64,000 bases of DNA from positions 124,001 through 188,000 of the forward strand of contig NZ_JANFNG010000011.1 of NCBI RefSeq assembly GCF_024436035.1. Reading direction: 5' to 3'. Positions 39,598 to 47,748 of the stretch are shown piece by piece. Positions within the stretch are counted from its first letter, which is position 1, and the number at the start of each line of letters is the position of its first letter. This stretch comes from Streptomyces humicola (GTDB lineage: Bacteria; Actinomycetota; Actinomycetes; Streptomycetales; Streptomycetaceae). The position numbers and the translations under genes are program-made. The notes beneath the pieces are model-generated. The model was not told the DNA's origin, ran no database searches, and saw only the letters and a list, made by a program, of their open reading frames with translations.

Positions 39598-40068
39598 ATG
39601 AGCGCAACCACGCCCCAAATCCCGCCCACCGTACGGGCGTTCGCCCAGCTGCTGCCCTCCACGCGGGGCGGGGCTCGCCTCGCCCGGCTGGTCGCCGCCG
39701 AGCAACTGCGGGCCTGGTCGGCGGAGCCCGACGTCACCGAACGTGCCGTGCTGATCGTGGCCGAGCTGGCCGCCAACGCGGTCCTGCACGCACGCGTGAG
39801 GGGCCGTGACTTCCGGCTCGCGCTGACGCTCGACGCCTCGACCGACACCCTCCGCATCGAGGTCACCGACGCCCGCGGCGACCGTCACCCCACGCGCCGG
39901 AACGGCGCAGGGGCGGACGAGGAGTCCGGCCGCGGCCTGCTCCTCGTGGATGCGTTGGCTGACCGCTGGGGTACGCGACCGTTCCCGCCGAGCGGGAAGA
40001 CCGTCTGGGCGGAAACACGCCTCGGTCCCAGGTCGCAACCGGAGCAGCGCCGCTCCGGCCTTCTGTGA
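39598..40068 (+). CDS. HATPase_c anti-sigma-like (RsbW-type) ATP-binding protein
   Basis: ATG 39598 gives 156 residues. A single Bergerat-fold ATPase domain is seen: N-box VAELAANAVLHARVRGRDF, G1 IEVTDARGDR and G2 ESGRGLLLVDALADRWGT. There is no dimerisation or sensor domain, as in the many RsbW-like proteins of Streptomyces. In the WhiJ-like clusters it accompanies the XRE and DUF397 genes and may act as an anti-sigma kinase or regulator partner. Confidence 0.88.
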   Translation: MSATTPQIPPTVRAFAQLLPSTRGGARLARLVAAEQLRAWSAEPDVTERAVLIVAELAANAVLHARVRGRDFRLALTLDASTDTLRIEVTDARGDRHPTRRNGAGADEESGRGLLLVDALADRWGTRPFPPSGKTVWAETRLGPRSQPEQRRSGLL

Positions 40069-40090
40069 GGCATCGTCGGCACTCCCGCAC

Positions 40091-40116
40091 CCGGCCTTGG
40101 AGGTCACCAAGGCCGG
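40091..40116 (+). terminator. Hairpin downstream of the HATPase gene
   Basis: CCGGCCTTGG (40091-40100) pairs perfectly with CCAAGGCCGG (40107-40116) around a 6-nt loop, 22 bp after the stop. Confidence 0.82.
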
Positions 40117-40229
40117 CACGCGCAGTACAGCCCAGCCCGAGCTCGACGCCCGTCAGCTGTCGAGCACTGCCCCGGATTCCGAACCTGCGTGTGTACACAA
40201 ATTCGATTACCTGCCTATCAGAGAATACG

Positions 40230-40259
40230 TTGACAGCGCTAACACGCCTCCGTCATGGT
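40230..40259 (+). promoter_or_regulatory. Candidate sigma70-type promoter of the ATPase/McrBC operon
   Basis: TTGACA at 40230-40235 and CATGGT at 40254-40259 are spaced by 18 bp in an otherwise AT-richer stretch 76 bp upstream of the SMC-like ATPase start. The -35 element is perfect, the -10 weak. Confidence 0.45.
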
Positions 40260-40334
40260 TAGGGCCAACGGTGCGGTGCGGGCTGAGTCGCCCTGATCCC
40301 ACCTCAACTCCCGTGGCGCCCAAGGAGCAGCGCG

Positions 40335-42710
40335 ATGTCTGACGAGCCATCCCCCCCTATGCTTCTACGAGACGTACTCCTCAGTCGCCTGCTCGAATCC
40401 GGCCTGGCGCCCGAGGCGCAGGATGTGCTCAGGGAGGTGGTGCCCGAAGCTCCCGTCAGGAGCGACGGGCAGGCCCGCTCCCTCTTCCTGCGGTCCATCA
40501 CTGCCGCCGGATGGCGCGGCATCGGCCCCGCCACCAGCCTCGACCTTCGGCCCGAACCGGGCCTGACGGTCATCGCGGGACGCAACGGCTCCGGTAAGTC
40601 CAGCGTCGCGGAAGCGGCCGAGATGGCGCTGACGGGCGGCAACTACCGTTGGCAGGACCGGACCTTGATCTGGAAGAAGGGGTGGCGCAACCTGCACGAC
40701 CACGCCGACCCCCAGGTGTCCGTCGAACTGTGCGCCGACGACGGGAGCGCTCCGGTGACGGTCCGTCGGCGCTGGAGCGGCCCTGGTGTGGACGACTGCC
40801 GCACCGAGGTGGAGGGCGGCGCATCCGCTCTACACGAGGTCATCGATCCGGAACAGATCTCCCTCTACCGGCCCTTCCTCCCGTACAGCGAGCTCGGGGC
40901 GGTGATCACCGGGCCTTCCACCGCGCTCCATGACACTCTCGCCAAACTCCTGGGCCTGGAACTGCTCAGCGACATCTACAAGCAGGTGAGTGCCCTGCTG
41001 AAGAAGCACCAGGACGAGGTCGCGGCGTCGAAGGCACTCACCGAGACCGTCCTGCGTGAACTGTCCGAGCACGACGACCCGCGTGCCGCGGAAGCGGTCG
41101 CCGCGCTCGAAGGGCGTCACCCCGACCTCGACCGCATGCGTCTGCTCCTCGCGGGCAACACCGTCGCCGACGACACCGCGCTCGCCCGGCTGCGCCGCCT
41201 GGCGGTTCTGCAGGCTCCCGACCGGCAGGCCGTCGCCGCCGCCGTTGCCCGGCTCCGGAAGGCGGCCGCTGACGCGGAGGACGTGCGGTGTACCTCCGCA
41301 GAGGACGCACGGCAGCTGATCGACCTGCTGGAGAGGGCACTCGCCCATCGCCGCCGCCACCCCGACTCCACCGAGTGCCCGGTCTGCGGAAGCGCCGATC
41401 GCCTCGACGGGCGCTGGGCCGAGGGCGCCCGCGAGCAGGTGGAGCGGCTGCAGTCGGAAGCGGAGGCGGCGCAGGCCGCGCGCCGGGAGCTGGCGGCCGC
41501 CGTGCGGGACGTCCACGATGCGGTTCAGCCGGTCCCGGCCTGGCTCCAGGCCGACGAGCCGTCGCTCGCCGCCCTCTGGCGCGACTGGGCCGCGTGCCGT
41601 GCCGTACCGGACCCACGTGAACTGGCGGACCGGGCGGAACGCGCCGAGGCCGTGCTCGGCGATGCCTGCCACCAGGTGCGGGAGGACGCCGCGCGGCGCC
41701 TCGACGAGCAGGACGGCCGTTGGCAGACGGTCGCGGGACGCCTCACCGAGTGGCTCCGGCACGCCGAGGCCGCACAGCGGGCGGAGGACCGGATCAAGCA
41801 GGTCAAGGCGGCACGTACGTGGCTACAGAAGCTCACCGACGAACTGCGGGAAGCGCGCCTGAAGCCGATCGCCGACCAGTCGCAGATGGTGTGGAAGCTG
41901 CTGTGCGAGCGCAGCAGCGTCTCGCTCGGTTCGATCAGCCTCGCGGGAGCGGCCGCCCAGCGCAAGGTCGTGCTCGACGTGTCCGTCGACGCCATGGACG
42001 CGCCGGCCTTCGGGGTCATGAGCCAGGGCGAGCTGCACTCGCTGGCCCTGTCGCTGTTCATCCCGCGGGCCACGCACGAGAGCAGCCCGTTCAAGTTCCT
42101 GGTGATCGACGACCCGGTCCAGTCCATGGACCCGGAGAAGGTCGACGGCCTGGCCAGGGTCCTGGACCTGTACGCCCAGCACCGGCAGGTCGTCGTCTTC
42201 ACCCATGACACCCGTCTTGAGGAGGCCATCCGCCGCCTCGGCATCAGGGCGACGATCAAGCAGGTCTCCCGTCAGACCGATTCCGTCGTCCGCATCGTCC
42301 CCGTCAGCGACCCGGTGACCCAGGCTCTGGACGAGGCGCGCGCGATAGCGCTCGACGGAAACCTGCCGCCGGACGTGGCAGACCGGGTGCTTCCGGCGAT
42401 GTGCCGCGTGGCCCTGGAGGCGGCCCTTCTCGCCCGGGCGCGCAGCACCTTGCGGGCGGCCGGGCTCGACTGGCGTGCCATCGAGGACAGGATCGCGAAG
42501 GCCGACTCGCTCACCGCACTCGCCGCGATCGCCCTGGACGTGCAGCACGCCATCGTTCTCGACGTCATCGCCCAGGACCACGGCGCCTGGGCCACGGACT
42601 TGATCCGGCAGTGCAACAAGGCGTCCCACCAGGCGTCCGAGCCCGTGGGCGACCGCAGGGACCTGGTCCGCCGGACCGAGCGGCTCGCGAAGGCGGTGCT
42701 GGCCCGATGA
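40335..42710 (+). CDS. SMC/RecF-like AAA ATPase of the defence island
   Basis: ATG 40335 has AAGGAG upstream (40321-40326); the product has 791 residues. Walker A is IAGRNGSGKSS (about 80-90), a central coiled-coil pair carries ECPVCGS (about 347-353) like a zinc hook but with a single CxxC, the ABC signature is VMSQGELHSLALSLF (about 561-575) and Walker B FLVIDDPVQSMDPEK (about 588-602). The C-terminal 110 residues are helical and end with LIRQCNKASHQ, an R-x6-H arrangement resembling HEPN domains. Such ATPases occur as sensors in several defence systems. It overlaps the next gene (ATGA) and precedes McrBC on the same strand. Confidence 0.85.
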   Translation: MSDEPSPPMLLRDVLLSRLLESGLAPEAQDVLREVVPEAPVRSDGQARSLFLRSITAAGWRGIGPATSLDLRPEPGLTVIAGRNGSGKSSVAEAAEMALTGGNYRWQDRTLIWKKGWRNLHDHADPQVSVELCADDGSAPVTVRRRWSGPGVDDCRTEVEGGASALHEVIDPEQISLYRPFLPYSELGAVITGPSTALHDTLAKLLGLELLSDIYKQVSALLKKHQDEVAASKALTETVLRELSEHDDPRAAEAVAALEGRHPDLDRMRLLLAGNTVADDTALARLRRLAVLQAPDRQAVAAAVARLRKAAADAEDVRCTSAEDARQLIDLLERALAHRRRHPDSTECPVCGSADRLDGRWAEGAREQVERLQSEAEAAQAARRELAAAVRDVHDAVQPVPAWLQADEPSLAALWRDWAACRAVPDPRELADRAERAEAVLGDACHQVREDAARRLDEQDGRWQTVAGRLTEWLRHAEAAQRAEDRIKQVKAARTWLQKLTDELREARLKPIADQSQMVWKLLCERSSVSLGSISLAGAAAQRKVVLDVSVDAMDAPAFGVMSQGELHSLALSLFIPRATHESSPFKFLVIDDPVQSMDPEKVDGLARVLDLYAQHRQVVVFTHDTRLEEAIRRLGIRATIKQVSRQTDSVVRIVPVSDPVTQALDEARAIALDGNLPPDVADRVLPAMCRVALEAALLARARSTLRAAGLDWRAIEDRIAKADSLTALAAIALDVQHAIVLDVIAQDHGAWATDLIRQCNKASHQASEPVGDRRDLVRRTERLAKAVLAR

Positions 42711-43084
42711 CTCTTCCCACCAGCGGCCTCCTCGCCGCCGCCGACCGGCTGCTCAACCCGCCACCGGACACCGCGCTCACTCTCGCCCCCGGGCTTCGGG
42801 CACGCGCCGCGGCGGTCCTGCTCCGGCTGGCCCTGGACGAGACACTCGACGCGTTCTGGCGCGGCATCAGCCCGGCCATGACCCGCAACGGGCGCAGCAG
42901 AATGCTCTGCCTCCAGTGGTACGTGCGGCCGTCCGTCGCCCGGCACTGGCACACCACATGGGCCGCGCTCAGCGCCGCCTGCCACCACCACACCTACGAA
43001 CTGCCGCCCACGCCCGGTGAAGTACGGGCGTGGCATCAGGACGTCACCGAACTGCTGAACGTCCTGCCCTCCGCCCGGATATAA
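42707..43084 (+). CDS. Small helical protein (125 aa) coupled to the SMC-like ATPase
   Basis: The ATG overlaps the ATPase stop codon (ATGA), so expression is coupled. The 125 residues are mostly helical with conserved-looking aromatic/His motifs (LALDETLDAFWRGISP, MLCLQWYVRPSVARHWHTTW, SAACHHHTYELPPTPGEV). I do not recognise the family; the ACHHHTYEL segment resembles the His-containing helix of HEPN-like proteins, so a partner or effector role is possible. It has no nuclease motif that I can point to. Confidence 0.7.
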   Translation: MTLPTSGLLAAADRLLNPPPDTALTLAPGLRARAAAVLLRLALDETLDAFWRGISPAMTRNGRSRMLCLQWYVRPSVARHWHTTWAALSAACHHHTYELPPTPGEVRAWHQDVTELLNVLPSARI

Positions 43085-43212
43085 GCCCGGCCCGGCGTAC
43101 GCCGTCGCCCGGACACGTTTCCGAGCATGCTGCGATCCACGTGTTCGGGCCTCGCCGGTACTGTCGCAGCGACGAGGCGCACGCAAGGCAGACATCAGCA
43201 CGAGGAGTGTGT

Positions 43213-45063
43213 GTGAGCCAGCAGCACATAGCGGCGTCCGAGGCGGCGCCGTCTCCCGAGTTCCAGTTGCGTATGCCGAACGGCGGGCCGCTCGCGCGAG
43301 GACGGCTGCTGCCGGAGAAAGGGACGAACGGGAGTCAGAAGTTCCTCGTGCTTGCCGGTTCTCCCGCCCGGCCCCAGGTAGTTCCTTCGTTCCCGCTTCG
43401 TATGCCGTCCTCTCATCGCCTCAGGGAGCGGCTGATCGAAGGAGGGGCCATCACCCGGTCCGCCTCGTGGCCGGGCCAACTGGAGACGACGCGGGACATC
43501 GAGTGCAACTCACCCTCTGCCGCCGCCGAGATCCTGATGGGACGCAGCGCCAATGGCTGGGTGGAGTGGAAGACCTCCGACGGTCACCCCTTGGGCGACT
43601 TCCTCAACCACGTGGGGTGGGGGCCGAACCGGACCTGGCTGGTGCGCGGGTCGAACGTCTCCGGTCTTGACCTTGTCCAGCGGATGTGGCTTCCCGAGCA
43701 ACGCGTCACGCTCGCCGCCGCTCGACTGAGGCAAGGAGTCGAACACGGGGTCGCCAAGGACTCGCTGCGGTCGATCGTCGAGGAGGACTACGAATCGACG
43801 GCCACCTACAGCCAGAAACTGGAGCTGGTCGAGGGGCTCCATGCCTTCTTGTCCCGAATGAAGCCGGGCGACACCGTGTGCACGATCTCCGGCGGCAGGT
43901 TGTACGTCGGCGAGATCACGGGTGCTGTGGAACAGGTGGAGTCCGAGGACGGACGATCCAATCTGCGCCGGCCAGTTGAGTGGAAGACGGCCGGGTACGC
44001 CTACGACGAGTTGCCGGAGGCCCTTCAGCAGAAGCTGTCCGTGCAACATGACGTCGTGGACCTCACCTCGGTACGCGCCCTCGTCGACGGGCTCGGGTTG
44101 ACGGACGAGGAACTTGCCGACGAGGCGGCCGAAGTCGTGGAGCGGGATCCGAGCGTCGAGATACCGGCGATCACCGCCCGGCGGGTGCTGGAGCTTCCGG
44201 TGCCGACGGACGCCCTGGCCGACGAACTCCTGGTACACGACACCGAGTGGCTGCGCGAGGTTCACGACCTGCTCTGGGACGACCGGCAGGTGGTGCTGTA
44301 CGGGCCGCCGGGCACGGGCAAGACCTATCTGGCGCTGAAGCTCGCGGAGTTCCTCGGAGGAGGACCCGAGCAGGTGAAGCTGGTGCAGTTCCACCCCTCG
44401 TACTCCTACGAGGACTTCTTCGAGGGCTTCCGGCCGCGGGAGGACCCCGAGACGCGCGAGGTCGCCTTCCGTCTGACGGCCGGCCCACTGAGGGAGCTGG
44501 CCGACCTCGCCTCCCTGGAAGGCAACCGGCACATCCCGCACTTCCTGATCATCGACGAGATCAACCGCGCCAACCTGGCGAAGGTCTTCGGTGAGCTGTA
44601 CTTCCTCCTCGAATACCGGAACAGGTCCGTGCGGCTCACCTACTCCGGTGACGACTTCGCCCTGCCGCCGAACCTCTTCGTGATCGGCACGATGAACACC
44701 GCGGACCGGTCCATCGCGCTGGTGGACGCGGCGATGCGGCGCCGGTTCGCCTTCGTGGAGCTGTCGCCGCGTACCGAGCCGACGAGCGGGCTGCTGCGGC
44801 GCTGGCTGGCCAAGGAGGGCAAGGATCCCGAGCCCGCCGATCTGCTCGACGCCCTCAACTCGCGTATTGACGACGCAGACTTCCGCATCGGCCCCTCGTA
44901 CCTCATGAAGAAGGGCGTGTACCGGGAAGGCGGTCTGGAGCGCACCTGGCGGACGAAGATCCTTCCGCTGCTGGAAGAGCACCACTACGGGGAGGGCGTC
45001 GACATCGAGCAGCGGTACGGCCTGGCAGCGCTGAGGGAATCTCTGGGACGGTCCCCACAATGA
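43213..45063 (+). CDS. mcrB: McrB-type AAA GTPase of a 5-methylcytosine restriction system
   Basis: GTG 43213, five bases after GAGGAG, gives 616 residues. Residues about 216-300 (MKPGDTVCTISGGRLYVGEI, RRPVEWKTAGYAYDELPEAL) look like an EVE/PUA-type modified-base-binding domain; the first 200 residues resemble a PLD-free replication/DNA-binding region I cannot name. The AAA module has Walker A LYGPPGTGKTYLA (about 364), FHPSYSYEDFFEGFRP, Walker B LIIDEINRANLAKVFGELYF and GTMNTADRSIALVDAAMRRR. McrB is the GTP-driven motor that loads McrC and recognises modified DNA. Its stop overlaps the mcrC start (ATGA). Confidence 0.9.
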   Translation: MSQQHIAASEAAPSPEFQLRMPNGGPLARGRLLPEKGTNGSQKFLVLAGSPARPQVVPSFPLRMPSSHRLRERLIEGGAITRSASWPGQLETTRDIECNSPSAAAEILMGRSANGWVEWKTSDGHPLGDFLNHVGWGPNRTWLVRGSNVSGLDLVQRMWLPEQRVTLAAARLRQGVEHGVAKDSLRSIVEEDYESTATYSQKLELVEGLHAFLSRMKPGDTVCTISGGRLYVGEITGAVEQVESEDGRSNLRRPVEWKTAGYAYDELPEALQQKLSVQHDVVDLTSVRALVDGLGLTDEELADEAAEVVERDPSVEIPAITARRVLELPVPTDALADELLVHDTEWLREVHDLLWDDRQVVLYGPPGTGKTYLALKLAEFLGGGPEQVKLVQFHPSYSYEDFFEGFRPREDPETREVAFRLTAGPLRELADLASLEGNRHIPHFLIIDEINRANLAKVFGELYFLLEYRNRSVRLTYSGDDFALPPNLFVIGTMNTADRSIALVDAAMRRRFAFVELSPRTEPTSGLLRRWLAKEGKDPEPADLLDALNSRIDDADFRIGPSYLMKKGVYREGGLERTWRTKILPLLEEHHYGEGVDIEQRYGLAALRESLGRSPQ

Positions 45064-46295
45064 CCTCACCGACGCCCGTCGCAGCGGTCTCCACCGTCGA
45101 ACTGGTCGAGCACGCGCCGGCCAGGTCCGTGCCGCTGGCGGACGCGGTCGGCCGCGCGCTCGCCACCGCGGGAATCGTGGACGCCGCCCCCGACCCGTAC
45201 ACGCCGGGGCACTGGTCGCTGCGGGCAGGGAGCAAGGTCGGGGCGGTGGCCGTCACCGTTCCGGGCGGCGGCGCACCGGTCAGCGTACGCATCACGCCCA
45301 AGGTGCCCATCGCCCGCCTGTTCTTCCTGCTCGGCTACAGCCTCGATCCGCGCGGTGGCTGGCGCGACGGGGAGGTCGAGGTGGGGGATCACCGCGACCT
45401 GCTTCCGGCGTTCGCCCACGCCGTGGAGCGGCAGGTGGACCGGGCACTGCGGCAGGGCCTGCTGCAGGGATACCGGGCGACGGAGGAGACGGCTGTCGTC
45501 GTCCGCGGCCGGATCCGGGAGGCCGAGCAGATCCGCCGCCGTTTCGGGGCGACCCTGCCGGTGGAGGTGGCGTACGACGAGTTCACCACCGACATCGCGG
45601 AGAACCGCATCGTGCGCACCGCCGTGGAGCGTCTGCTGCGCCTGCCCGGCATACCGTCTGACGTGCGCCGCCGACTGCTGCACCAGCGTGCTCGCCTCGC
45701 CGACGTCACCCCGATCGTGCGCGGCAGGCCGCTCCCCGAGTGGCGTCCTTCGCGCCTCAACTCCCGTTATCACCCGGCGCTGCGCCTCGCGCGCGTCGTC
45801 CTGGACGGCGCCTCCGTGGAGCACGAGCCCGGCGAACTGCACATCGACGGCTTCCTCCTCGACATGAACAAGCTTTTTGAGGACTTCGTGACCGTCGCCC
45901 TGCGGGAGGCGTTCCGCGGCTCCGGCCGCACGGCCCGGCTCCAGGACCCGCACCACCTCGACGAGGCCGCCGCGATCCGCATGCGGCCGGACTTCGTCCT
46001 CTACGGGGCGGGCGGCACCCCGACGGCGGTGGTGGACGCCAAGTACAAGGCCGAGAAGCGCGACGGCTATCCGGACGCCGACCTCTACCAGATGCTCGCC
46101 TACTGCACGGCGCTGGGCCTGCGGGACGGGCACCTGGTGTACGCGAAAGGCAACGCCGCACACGCGGCCCATCAGGTGCGGCATGCGGGCATCGTCATCC
46201 ATCAGCACGCCCTCGACCTGGACCAGCAACCGGCCGGCCTGCTCGCGGACATCGCGGTCGTAGCCCGGCAGATCGTTCCCGACCTGCGCGTATGA
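45060..46295 (+). CDS. mcrC: McrC-type PD-(D/E)xK endonuclease
   Basis: The 411-residue protein overlaps mcrB by four bases. The N-terminal beta region carries VSVRITPKVPIARLFFLLGY, the McrC family pattern, and the nuclease motif is MRPDFVLYGAGG...AVVDAKYKAEK (about 308-333; Asp, Asp-Ala-Lys), with LYQMLAYCTALGL after it. It forms the cleavage subunit of McrBC and cuts DNA containing modified cytosine, so it would act against phages with modified genomes or foreign methylated DNA. All catalytic residues seem intact. Confidence 0.92.
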   Translation: MTSPTPVAAVSTVELVEHAPARSVPLADAVGRALATAGIVDAAPDPYTPGHWSLRAGSKVGAVAVTVPGGGAPVSVRITPKVPIARLFFLLGYSLDPRGGWRDGEVEVGDHRDLLPAFAHAVERQVDRALRQGLLQGYRATEETAVVVRGRIREAEQIRRRFGATLPVEVAYDEFTTDIAENRIVRTAVERLLRLPGIPSDVRRRLLHQRARLADVTPIVRGRPLPEWRPSRLNSRYHPALRLARVVLDGASVEHEPGELHIDGFLLDMNKLFEDFVTVALREAFRGSGRTARLQDPHHLDEAAAIRMRPDFVLYGAGGTPTAVVDAKYKAEKRDGYPDADLYQMLAYCTALGLRDGHLVYAKGNAAHAAHQVRHAGIVIHQHALDLDQQPAGLLADIAVVARQIVPDLRV

Positions 46296-46334
46296 TGCGC
46301 CGCGACGGGTCCGTCAAGGGTGGGGAGTCGCCTC

Positions 46335-47712
46335 GTGCCGCAACTCGCGTTCGCCAACAGCTTCTGGGAGAGCTACGACGTCCTGGACAAGCCCGTCAAA
46401 TCCGGCGTGCGCAAGGCGATGGAGAAGTTCCAGCAGCTCACCGTTGCCGAACTGCACGCCGACCGTCCTGCTCACGACCTACACCACCGCCCTCGCCGCA
46501 GCCCTCCGTGAGAACCTCGCCCTCCTCCTTGACGGCGACAGGTCGCTGCTCGACCGCGTGGAGGTGACGACGGTCAACGCCTACGCGCACCAGGTGGTGA
46601 CCCGCCTCGACGGCAGGGCTCCCTCTCCCATCGGCGACCGGGAGGAGCGGCAGCTGTGGCAGCGGGTCGCCCAGACGCTGGGGCTGCCCTGGACGGAGCA
46701 GTTCCTGGCCCAGGAGTACCGGCACGTCATCCTCGCCCAGGATCTCCGAGACCTGAACGCCTACCGGGCCGCGTCCCGGCGCGGGCGCGGCAGCGCGCTC
46801 CCGCCCGCGCGGCGGGAGCGGTTGTGGCCCGCTGTCGAGCGGTTCACGTCGCTGTTGCGAGACAGGGGGGCAACCACGCACCTGGGGGTGTGCGCTCGTG
46901 CTGCCGAACTCCTGGCTCGCTCCGCGCCGGAGTTCGGCCATGTCGTGGTCGACGAGGCGCAGGATCTGCATCCCGCTCAATGGCGTGTGCTGCGGGCCGC
47001 GGTGACGCCCGGCAGCGACGACGTGTTCATCACGGGCGACCCGCACCAGCGCATCTACGACTCCAAGGTCTCCCTGGGCTCGCTCGGCATCTCGGTAGCC
47101 GGGCGCACGAACCGCCTGCGCATCAACTACCGCTCCACGGAGGAGATTCTCGCCTGGTCGACCGGAATTCTCAGTCCTGTGGTCGTCGACGATCTGGGCG
47201 GCGAAGGAAGCGACACCCTGGCCGGCTACCGTTCGCTGCTGCACGGTCGAAGGCCGCACGTGGAGGGGTACGGTTCCGAGCAGGCGGAGGTCGCAGCGCT
47301 GGTGGAGCGCGTCGAGCATTGGATCGCCCAGGGCATCCGGCCCTCCGAGATCGGCGTGTGCGCTCGCTTCAACCTGCTCATCGACAAGGTGTACGACAAG
47401 CTGGCCGTGGCCAAGGTGCCGGTGGTCCGCGTCAAGGGCAATCCGGGACCGGATGCGGAGGGCGTGCGGCTGGCGACCATGCACGCCATGAAGGGCCTTG
47501 AGTTCCGGTGCGTCGCCGTCCTCGGAGTGACCGCGAGCGCGGTGCCGTTCGCACGCGAGGTCACACCGGCCGGCGTGGACGCGCTCCAGCACGAATCGGA
47601 CATGTTGCGGGAGCGGTGCCTGCTGTTCGTGGCGTGCACCAGGGCGCGGGAAGCACTGGCCGTCTCCTGGAGCGGGTCGCCCAGTTCGTTCCTACCGCAG
47701 GCAGGGAATTGA
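46335..47712 (+). pseudogene. UvrD/Rep-type helicase with deleted N-terminal ATPase domain
   Basis: A start at GTG 46335 encodes PQLAFANSFWESYDVLDKPV and EKFQQLTVAELHAD, the beginning of UvrD-like helicases with an N-terminal RelE-like domain. At about 46460 the sequence jumps, in another frame, to TVLLTTYTTALAAALRENLA and continues to the end with VVVDEAQDLHPAQWRVLRA, GDPHQRIYDSKVSLG, INYRSTEEILAW, TMHAMKGLEF and LLFVACTRAREAL. The part that should carry Walker A is missing and the junction is out of frame. A separate product from ATG 46444 (422 residues) could be made but would lack the ATP-binding loop. It follows mcrC at 39 bp. Confidence 0.8.
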
Positions 47713-47748
47713 CGTGCCTGCGCCTCCTGGCCGCGAGAACCGCTTGGC

